From assembly GCA_964530825.1 (NCBI GenBank), contig CAZHCA010000010.1, positions 1 to 64,000 of the forward strand: a stretch of DNA of 64,000 nucleotides, given 5' to 3'. Both the position numbers and the translations under genes were made by a program. This document shows positions 57,445 to 64,000 of this stretch, piece after piece. The notes beneath the pieces were generated by a model. That model did no database searches, was not told the DNA's origin, and saw only the letters and a program-made list of their open reading frames with translations. Numbering within the stretch: position 1 is the first letter of the stretch; each line of letters begins with the position of its first letter. The DNA comes from CAZHCA01 sp964530825. Its GTDB lineage: Bacteria; Bacteroidota; Bacteroidia; Chitinophagales; Saprospiraceae.

Positions 57445-57674
57445 GAAGTATTGAATTTAGTGACGGATATTAGGCCAAGGGTAGAGAGCGGACCGTTTTT
57501 GGGTACCGAGCCTTGCATTTTTAACACTTACCACGTCCGGGTCGAGGATCTATATTCCTGGTTGCTCTGTGCTTAAGGTGTAGATATCCAAACTTCTAAT
57601 TATTTCTTCGATTCCATCAGGGACGGTTGTGAATAGCCCATCATCAAAGGTATTTGCACCCGCTACGCACTTTC

Positions 57675-58289
57675 TTACAGGTCAAAAAGATGGCCCATAT
57701 CGTTCTGCTTGGTCTTCAAATATTCAAGGTTCTCCTCTTTCGGATCGATAATGAGCGGCAGGCGCTCTACCAGTTTTATGGGCGACCGCTCAAAGGCATC
57801 GATTTTTTCCGGGTTATTGGTCAGTAAGCGCACTTCTTTGATACTGAGTGCTTCGAGCATATCGATGGCAATAGCATAATCCCGCCCGTCGACTTCGAGG
57901 CCGAGATGAACGTTAGCATCGATGGTATTTAACCCCAGGTCCTGCAGATTGTATGCTTTAAGTTTATTGATGATCCCAATGCCGCGACCTTCCTGGCGAA
58001 GGTAAAGCACTACGCCCCCTTGGCGTGCGCATAGCGCCATGGCTACAGCCAGTTGTTCGCCGCAGTCGCATCGCTTTGATCCAAATAAATCGCCGGTGAT
58101 ACATTCCGAGTGGATACGCACCAGGACCGGATCTTCCGCATTAACTTTTTCGTGCACTAGGGCCAGGTGGGGCATCCAGTCTGCCTCGTCGATACTGAAG
58201 GCTATCATGGTGAAATTGCCCCAATGGGTCGGGATAACAGCCTGGGCTTGAGCTTGAATCGGCGAATCGGTTCGATCAGGTATGGTCAT
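57675..58289 (-). CDS. ribA: GTP cyclohydrolase II
   Basis: The 204-residue protein has the zinc-binding block ECITGDLFGSKRCDCGEQL (about 56-74) with all three Cys, RQEGRGIGIINKLKAYNLQD (about 93-112), and the late LLTNNPEKIDAFE. It opens GTP to the pyrimidine intermediate of riboflavin synthesis and is the stand-alone form, without RibB. I chose the ATG at 58289; a TTG at 58304 is in frame. No FMN riboswitch is visible upstream. Confidence 0.96.
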   Translation of the reverse strand: MTIPDRTDSPIQAQAQAVIPTHWGNFTMIAFSIDEADWMPHLALVHEKVNAEDPVLVRIHSECITGDLFGSKRCDCGEQLAVAMALCARQGGVVLYLRQEGRGIGIINKLKAYNLQDLGLNTIDANVHLGLEVDGRDYAIAIDMLEALSIKEVRLLTNNPEKIDAFERSPIKLVERLPLIIDPKEENLEYLKTKQNDMGHLFDL

Positions 58290-58627
58290 GCAAGTAAAGG
58301 CCAATTAAGAAAACACAATACCTCCCTAACACGCAGCGGAAAGAGAGGGTTTAGCCATGATCCTCTTGAAAAGAGGAATAAGCAGAAGGGCACCATCCAA
58401 AGAAAAGTCCTTTGGTACTTAGATAAGCTGTGAAATAATAAAATAGAATTTAGGTTTAGGGGGGATTTATTTTCGGTAGCGCTATGGCATATGTGTTTTG
58501 AAATTGTTCGGAAAAAGACACAAAAACCACGGAATAAACTTCTCTAAATCCCTGATGAACCCTAACTTTCCGGACTTTATTGGATTATGGGAAAAACTTA
58601 TGATTTTTCATTAAAAACGGATTAACG
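58290..58627. other. Divergent intergenic region between ribA and susC (338 bp)
   Basis: This region holds the promoters for both genes. TATTTTCG near 58474 on the plus strand resembles a -7 element but lacks a clear -33 TTG. A small hairpin (TCCTCTT/AAGAGGA, 58361-58377) has no T-run. I see no ORF or known riboswitch. Confidence 0.4.
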
Positions 58628-61600
58628 ATGAAAAGACTCTCACTAGTGCTGTTGCTGGTCTTTGCCGGCTTGGCGACCGCAATGGCTCAACGAACTATCC
58701 AAGGTACAATAACGGATGAGGGAGGAGAGCCACTGATTGGAGCGACTGTAGTCGCTCAAGGCACTTCTTCTGGTGCCATTACAGAAATTGACGGCAGCTT
58801 TTCTTTAACGGTTCCAGAAGGTACCGAAGCTATTACGGTTTCTTATACCGGTTATGAAACCCAAAGTATCGAACTAGGAGCTTCCAATATTGTCAACGTT
58901 ACCCTTCAATCAGGCGTAACGATTGATGAAGTGATCGTAACTGGTTACGGCGAGGAATCGAAGCGAAATTTGACGTCCAGTGTTTCTTCGGTTGACACCC
59001 GTGCATTCGAAAACGTTAACGTACAAAACTTTGAACAGGCCATCCAGGGCCGACTAGCAGGTGTGAACGTTACAGGTAGTGCGGGTACATTGGGTTCGCA
59101 ACAAACCGTACGTGTCCGGGGGGTAGGTTCCATCAATGCGAGTAACCAACCGCTCTATGTCATTGATGGGCAAATCATTAATTCTAGTCAAGAGAGTGGC
59201 GCACCGCTTGGCGGTCCGGGTACAAACCCATTGGTCAATATCAATCAAAATGATATTGCTTCCATCGATGTATTGAAAGACGCCGCTGCTGCAGCTGTCT
59301 ATGGTGCGCGCGGTGCCAATGGCGTTATCGTAGTCACTACGAAATCTGGAAGCTACAACCAAAAGCCGAAAGTAGACATTGGCTACAGTATTGGTTTTGC
59401 AGAACCTACTGAGCAACTCGACCTGCTCAGCGGCCCAGAATATGCACAACTGTGGAATCAAGCAGCTGAAAATCGTGGTTTCACCCCTGAATCGGGTCTG
59501 TTTTATGATGATCCGGCCAGCGAGCCCGATGCGCAATGGTTGGATCAGGTTTACCGTGACCAGGCCGTCATCCACGATATGCGCGCAGGTGTACAAGGTG
59601 GTACCAGCGACCTTAAGTACTATATCAACGCGAGCTACCGCAATCAGGAAGGTACCGTTAAATCAACCCGCCTTCAGCGCTATAGTTTTCGCGCAAACTT
59701 AGAGACCCAGATTTCCGACAAGTTGAAAGTAGGTATCAACCTGAACCCAACCCGTACGGAAAATGACCGCCAGAACGAAGACAACAACGTGGCTTCCCCT
59801 CAAACTTACGCCATTCTTGCTTTTCCTAACCTCGAACCGTTCGATGAAAATGGTGATGTGGTCGATGGTTTTGTCACTACGAGCAACGGGCAGGCAGCCT
59901 TCGCCGGTACGCCCCTGGGTAATATTGTAGGTCAGGATATTACGACGACCACCACCCAAGTGCTGGCTAAGCCCTATGTTCAGTATAATTTCTTGCCTGA
60001 ACTATCACTCACCACGGAATTCGCTACCCAGTATCTGCAGATTGAAGATGCCATCAAACAAGGTTCCGGAACCACAGATGGTTTTGCAGTAAGCGGAGCG
60101 GCAGACGCTCTGAATACACAAGTACTTAACTGGCAGTGGAAAACATTAGCGAATTATGGTTTCACCTCTGGTGACCATGCCCTCGACCTGTTAGCATCTT
60201 TCGAGCTACAATCCGATCGTACAAGCGGTTTTAGTGTTTTCGGTAACACTTTCGCCGACGATCGTCTGCAGGTACTAGATGCCGCAGCAAATATTACGGG
60301 CGGCGGCGGCTTTCTTACTGAGGCTCGTTTCGTCCGTACCATCGGAAAAGCGGATTACCGGTTTAAAGACCGATACTTACTGAGCGGTACTTTGGTATAC
60401 GAAGGGTCTTCCCGTTTTGGCGCCAACGAGCGCTTTGGTGTTTTCCCGGCCGTTTCTGCAGGCTGGATTGTCTCTGAAGAACCTTTTATGGTTGGTAGCC
60501 CGTTTAACTTCCTAAAGTTACGTGCCAGCTGGGGAGAAGTAGGTAATGCGCAGTTTGGAAACTTTGCTTCACGCGGCCTGATCGAATTTGGACAAGATTA
60601 TAACTTCATTCCAGGTTTCGTTTTCAGCCAGCTCGCTAATAACGATCTTACTTGGGAACGCGCCCAGACCTTGGACTTCGGTTTGGAGTTCGCATTACTG
60701 AACAGTCGTCTACGCGGTGAAGTAGGTTACTTCATCAAGGACACCAAAGATCTCTTGTTGTCGGTTCCCCTACCCCGAACGATTGGTATTTTTGATAATA
60801 CGATCCTGCAGAACGCCGGTGAGATTCGAAACATGGGCTTCGAATTCCAACTTGATTATCAGGTATTAGACGGTGAATTTAAATGGAATATTGGATTCAC
60901 CGGGGCTACGCTCGACAACGAAATTCGCCAATTGATCGATAACAACGGCGACGGTGAAGATGATGACATCTCACCTTCCAGCGAAGCAATCCACCGTGTG
61001 GGTGAAACGGTAGGCTCCTGGTTCTTGGTACCCTACGCCGGTGTAGATCCTGCTACAGGTGATGCCCTGTTTGAAGGACCGGACGGAGAGACGATCGTCA
61101 ACCAAACGCCTTCCTCTGCACGTCGCATTTTGGGCAATCCGATTCCCGATTTTCAGGGCGGTTTTACAACCGATCTTTCTTACAAAAACTTCTTCGCCTC
61201 AGCCTTTTTTCAGTTCGCCCAAGGGCACCAACTCTATTTAGCGGAGCAAGAGTTTTACCGGGGTAATTTCGCAAGCTTGTGGAATCAAGATCGAACGGCC
61301 CTTGATGCCTGGACACCGGAAAATACGGATACCGATATTCCCGAAGCCCGCCTTTTCCAAGGTAATGGCAACCAAGAGTCTGGCCGCTGGCTGTCTGATG
61401 CAGACTTCATCCGCCTGAAAAACGTCCAGTTCGGGTACAATTTCCGCAATATTGGTCCGAGTAATATGAACCTGCAGTTGTTCTTCTCCGGTCAAAACCT
61501 GGCTACTTTTACGGACTTTGAAGGGTTAGACCCTGAAGCCAATGGTAATGATAACGACGCTGAAATTTCAGGAGACATTTTCTTTAGTCGTCCACAAAAT

Positions 61601-61636
61601 AAGGTGTTTACTTTTGGAGCAAATCTGAACTTTTAA
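58628..61636 (+). CDS. SusC/RagA-type TonB-linked outer membrane transporter
   Basis: The 1002-residue protein has a signal peptide (LVLLLVFAGLATAMAQ), a CarboxypepD-regulatory-like domain (about 22-100, with DEGGEPLIGATVVAQGTSSG), the plug domain with VTGYGEESKRNLTSSVSSVD, the segment DVLKDAAAAAVYGARGANGV (about 213-232), and a beta-barrel ending in FTFGANLNF. It imports an oligomer across the outer membrane, powered by TonB. It is followed by susD after 33 bases. No glycosidase or peptidase is linked, so the substrate is open. Confidence 0.96.
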   Translation: MKRLSLVLLLVFAGLATAMAQRTIQGTITDEGGEPLIGATVVAQGTSSGAITEIDGSFSLTVPEGTEAITVSYTGYETQSIELGASNIVNVTLQSGVTIDEVIVTGYGEESKRNLTSSVSSVDTRAFENVNVQNFEQAIQGRLAGVNVTGSAGTLGSQQTVRVRGVGSINASNQPLYVIDGQIINSSQESGAPLGGPGTNPLVNINQNDIASIDVLKDAAAAAVYGARGANGVIVVTTKSGSYNQKPKVDIGYSIGFAEPTEQLDLLSGPEYAQLWNQAAENRGFTPESGLFYDDPASEPDAQWLDQVYRDQAVIHDMRAGVQGGTSDLKYYINASYRNQEGTVKSTRLQRYSFRANLETQISDKLKVGINLNPTRTENDRQNEDNNVASPQTYAILAFPNLEPFDENGDVVDGFVTTSNGQAAFAGTPLGNIVGQDITTTTTQVLAKPYVQYNFLPELSLTTEFATQYLQIEDAIKQGSGTTDGFAVSGAADALNTQVLNWQWKTLANYGFTSGDHALDLLASFELQSDRTSGFSVFGNTFADDRLQVLDAAANITGGGGFLTEARFVRTIGKADYRFKDRYLLSGTLVYEGSSRFGANERFGVFPAVSAGWIVSEEPFMVGSPFNFLKLRASWGEVGNAQFGNFASRGLIEFGQDYNFIPGFVFSQLANNDLTWERAQTLDFGLEFALLNSRLRGEVGYFIKDTKDLLLSVPLPRTIGIFDNTILQNAGEIRNMGFEFQLDYQVLDGEFKWNIGFTGATLDNEIRQLIDNNGDGEDDDISPSSEAIHRVGETVGSWFLVPYAGVDPATGDALFEGPDGETIVNQTPSSARRILGNPIPDFQGGFTTDLSYKNFFASAFFQFAQGHQLYLAEQEFYRGNFASLWNQDRTALDAWTPENTDTDIPEARLFQGNGNQESGRWLSDADFIRLKNVQFGYNFRNIGPSNMNLQLFFSGQNLATFTDFEGLDPEANGNDNDAEISGDIFFSRPQNKVFTFGANLNF

Positions 61637-61669
61637 TCTACCCAAACACTTTATTTAAATTTCCAAACA

Positions 61670-63145
61670 ATGAATGCTATGAAATCAATTAAAAATATCT
61701 TCCTATTGATCGGTTTACTATCGTTCTTAGGATGTGAGGACTTCTTGGAGGAACCGCAACCGGCGGATGCTCTTCCCTCTGATGATGCTTTCAACACCGC
61801 CGAAGATCTGGAAACGGCGACTATCGGGGCTTACAACTTCTTACAACAATCAGATGGCTTTGGCTGCAACCACATCATGGTGCCTAGCCTCTGGAGTGAG
61901 GAAGGTCTATGGCAAGGATCATTTACTAGTTTTCAGAATATCTTTAACTTTATGATGACGCCTCAGAATGTTGAGGCACTAGGCACATGGGATGACACTT
62001 ACGAGATCACCAATGCCGCCAACATTATTCTTGAAAATATAGACTTGATTGACGATCCCGAGCTTACACAAGCACTGCGTGACCAGTATCGGGGGGAAGC
62101 TCTTTTTCTCCGGGGAGCGGCACTCTTCGAAGCTGTCCGTTTCTTTGCGCTGCCTTACGGTCCAAATTCCAGCTCTGACCCTGGCATCCCGGTTCTTACT
62201 GAAGCAGTCCAGAGTTTTGGAGATGTAACATTCCCTACTCGGAATACTGTAGAAGAAGTTTATGACCAAGCCATTGCCGATATGGATGAAGCGATTAACC
62301 TTCTCCCCGATAATATTGCACGCGGACGAGCGAATCGTTTTGCAGCCATTGCTTACCGGGCAGAAATTGCTTTTCAACAGCGTGACTATGAAACCGTTAT
62401 CAGCTTAACCGACGAGTTGGTAAACAATGGCCCTTACGAACTTCCTGCTGAACCCATTACGTTCTTCATCAATGAGGGATCGACCGAAGAAATCTTCTCC
62501 GTAATTCATACGGAACAAGACAACCCGGGCGTAAACGGTTCACTACCGGCTTTCATGAACATAAACGGACGTGGCGGCGACCTTATCATCTCGGCTGCTC
62601 AGCGTGCTGCTTACCGGTCTATTGTGCCGGATGAACAGCAAGCAGCTATCGACAACGCCGGTCTGACCGTTAACGACCTTCGCGTAACGCAACTGACTAT
62701 CAACGATACCGTAAATATTGAAAAGTACGAAGATCCGGGTAACAACTCAGACGATGCCCCTGTACACCGTCTGGCTAAGTTTCTGTTGATGCGGGCCGAG
62801 GCCCTCTCCCGGGTGAATGGTGTAAATCAAGAAAGCGTAGATCTGCTTAACCAGGTTCGCACGCGCGCACTGCGAGTAGTCGACGCCAACGGCGCACCCG
62901 CAGAAAACGGAGCAGAACTCGTTTCTTATACCATAGGGGACTTTGCAAGCGCTGATGAGCTTAATGAAGCGATTATTCTGGAACGCCAAGTAGAACTTTG
63001 CTACGAAGGAAACCGCTATCACGATCTAATGCGCCTACAAAGAGACGTCAGAGGCACAGCTTTCGACGACAATTTCCTGCGTTATCCGATTCCACAACAG
63101 GAACTGGACGCGAATCCGAACCTGGTGCAAAATCCGGGTTACTAG
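61670..63145 (+). CDS. SusD/RagB-type outer membrane lipoprotein
   Basis: The 491-residue protein has a lipoprotein signal (FLLIGLLSFLGC, Cys near 22), the usual SusD opening (EDFLEEPQPADALPSDDAFN), TPR-like helices in the middle, and the late ILERQVELCYEGNRYHDLMR block. It is the lid of the SusC pore and captures ligand outside the cell. Second in the susC-susD pair; an ATG at 61679 is also possible. Confidence 0.96.
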   Translation: MNAMKSIKNIFLLIGLLSFLGCEDFLEEPQPADALPSDDAFNTAEDLETATIGAYNFLQQSDGFGCNHIMVPSLWSEEGLWQGSFTSFQNIFNFMMTPQNVEALGTWDDTYEITNAANIILENIDLIDDPELTQALRDQYRGEALFLRGAALFEAVRFFALPYGPNSSSDPGIPVLTEAVQSFGDVTFPTRNTVEEVYDQAIADMDEAINLLPDNIARGRANRFAAIAYRAEIAFQQRDYETVISLTDELVNNGPYELPAEPITFFINEGSTEEIFSVIHTEQDNPGVNGSLPAFMNINGRGGDLIISAAQRAAYRSIVPDEQQAAIDNAGLTVNDLRVTQLTINDTVNIEKYEDPGNNSDDAPVHRLAKFLLMRAEALSRVNGVNQESVDLLNQVRTRALRVVDANGAPAENGAELVSYTIGDFASADELNEAIILERQVELCYEGNRYHDLMRLQRDVRGTAFDDNFLRYPIPQQELDANPNLVQNPGY

Positions 63146-63202
63146 AAGCAATAATCGTTGAATAGCCGCAAGAATATCTAATTAGACAATTATTGCTTTA
63201 CA

Positions 63203-63243
63203 TAAAAAGCCCCGCGATCGGCCGATCGCGGGGCTTTCTTTTT
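63203..63243. terminator. Bidirectional terminator between susD and the OmpA gene
   Basis: A perfect GC-rich palindrome at 63208-63235 (AGCCCCGCGATCG, a GC centre, then its mirror) has A-run on the left and T-run on the right, so it can end both the susCD transcript and the convergent OmpA-family transcript. Confidence 0.88.
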
Positions 63244-63255
63244 AAACGCAAAAAA

Positions 63256-64000
63256 TTAATAGCCGCCGTCATTGCTACTACTGGGCGGATCCATGTCATA
63301 ATCGCCAGGCTCCGCCACGCGAAATTCTACACGACGGTTCATGTAACTACTGGTCAAGGGTACCAAGGACTCATCCTGTCCTTTGTATTGCAGTACCAAC
63401 CGACCACGACTAATGCCGTGATTATTTACCAGGTGCTGAATGACCGCTTCGGCGCGCAGATAAGACAATTGTTTGTTATACGTCTCGGGTCCAGAGCTAT
63501 CGGTAAAGCCAGATACCACCAACCGCAGGTTCGGATTGGATTTGAGCAACCTCCCGATACTAGCCAGGTTTCCGTAATCGGAATATTTTACGGTATAGCT
63601 ATCGGTATTGAAGTGGATCATGGGTAAAAACCACTCTCCTACGGAACCGCCGGCGCCCGGTACACCATCTGTACCGTAAGAATTAAGCGCTTCGTCGATC
63701 AGCTCGCGCACCCGCTCTTCGGTGACACCACCACCCGGGCCATAGGCCGGATTGACGACTACCCCATTTTCATCGATTTCCTCTCCTTCGCGTGGGGTGT
63801 AATAAGGCTCGCGGTCAAGGTGGTCAGGCACCCCATCTCGGTCGCTGTCGAGTGTGCGGCCCTTAGTATCGACGATAGCCCCGGCAGGCGTGTTCTTTTC
63901 CTGATCGAGGGCATCGATGACTCCGTCTTTATCTTTATCTTCCAACTCCACCTCAGGCCGGTTTTTTAAGTCGGCAATATCATCCTGGATACCTTGTAGA
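63256..64000 (-). CDS. OmpA-family protein, C-terminal part (5' end outside window)
   Basis: The visible 247 codons stay open to the window edge, so the gene continues to the right. The frame holds calcium-type DxDxDG repeats (DKDKDGVIDALDQEKN, DSDRDGVPDHLDREPYY), a linker, and a C-terminal OmpA domain (MIHFNTDSYTVKYSDYGNLA to VEFRVAEPG) with the peptidoglycan-binding block SGFTDSSGPETYNKQLSYLR. It should anchor the outer membrane to peptidoglycan. The first in-frame possible start in the window (GTG at 63951) is not the real one. Confidence 0.92.
   Translation of the reverse strand, partial: LQGIQDDIADLKNRPEVELEDKDKDGVIDALDQEKNTPAGAIVDTKGRTLDSDRDGVPDHLDREPYYTPREGEEIDENGVVVNPAYGPGGGVTEERVRELIDEALNSYGTDGVPGAGGSVGEWFLPMIHFNTDSYTVKYSDYGNLASIGRLLKSNPNLRLVVSGFTDSSGPETYNKQLSYLRAEAVIQHLVNNHGISRGRLVLQYKGQDESLVPLTSSYMNRRVEFRVAEPGDYDMDPPSSSNDGGY

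Noticed and set aside
58361..58377. Short hairpin TCCTCTT/AAGAGGA upstream of susC, considered as a terminator or riboswitch part
   Set aside because: It has no T-run, a 7-bp stem only and no match to the FMN riboswitch pattern expected for ribA.
59054..59596. 180-codon minus-strand ORF inside susC
   Set aside because: It is the antisense shadow of a clear susC reading frame, with no signature of its own.

Overview
The window looks like chromosomal DNA from a free-living Bacteroidota, most likely of the Saprospiria/Lewinella type. The family-level placement is an inference. The evidence is a SusC/SusD pair, type IX secretion (T9SS) C-terminal tails on two secreted proteins, promoters of the TTG/TAnnTTTG type, the absence of Shine-Dalgarno sequences, the Bacteroidota-specific rpmB-rpmG-DUF4295-ftsY block, tandem DUF4199 proteins, and a tmRNA whose tag (GEANYAMAA) is close to the GENNYALAA type known from the phylum. 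I see no intact prophage, insertion sequence or CRISPR array.

Layout. 1-4.9 kb, minus strand: pnp, rpsO, and the electron-transfer flavoprotein genes etfB-etfA. 5.1-7.7 kb: a TPR protein, a RidA relative, a methyltransferase and a DUF2027-Smr protein. 7.6-17.8 kb: a long minus-strand envelope block running BatA/VWA protein, polytopic membrane protein, catalytically dead dihydroorotase homologue, two DUF4199 proteins, GT2, GT4, gmhA, gmhB. 18.0-22.9 kb: queE, a one-base-overlapping sugar-nucleotide-reductase-like SDR gene, and a convergent Dna2-like nuclease-helicase. 23-31.7 kb: a large secreted BNR-repeat protein, a GH130 homologue beside a vSGLT-like Na+/sugar symporter, a free methionine sulfoxide reductase, a quinone-reductase-like enzyme and an EamA transporter. 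31.8-32.5 kb: tmRNA and a possible unannotated small RNA. 32.5-40.9 kb: a LYS1-like dehydrogenase, purC and glutamate synthase (gltB-gltD). 41-50.2 kb: a PhoD-like phosphatase, a bile-acid/Na+ symporter family protein, an (alpha/alpha)6 glycosidase-like protein, a YegP-type protein, then a sulfotransferase-like / aminotransferase / metal-receptor / subtilase series. 50.2-54.1 kb: two tRNA-Arg genes, a lipoprotein sulfatase, and rpmB-rpmG-DUF4295-ftsY. 54.1-58.3 kb: a possible miniature inverted-repeat element, an RlpA-SPOR protein, an APP1-like phosphatase, a DUF4174 protein and ribA. 58.6-64 kb: a SusC/SusD uptake pair and the 3' part of an OmpA-family gene that runs off the right edge.

How the genes fit together. 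Most of the window is housekeeping: translation and RNA turnover, electron transfer, nitrogen assimilation, purine, queuosine and riboflavin synthesis, SRP targeting. Around this are cell-envelope and glycan genes typical of the phylum. The most unusual signals are enzyme-like proteins that have lost catalytic residues (the dihydroorotase homologue and the GH130 protein), an adjacent gene pair that exists as a single fused protein in plants, two families of intergenic repeats, and a stray intrinsic terminator beside ssrA. Convergent gene pairs are packed very tightly: five overlap at their 3' ends.
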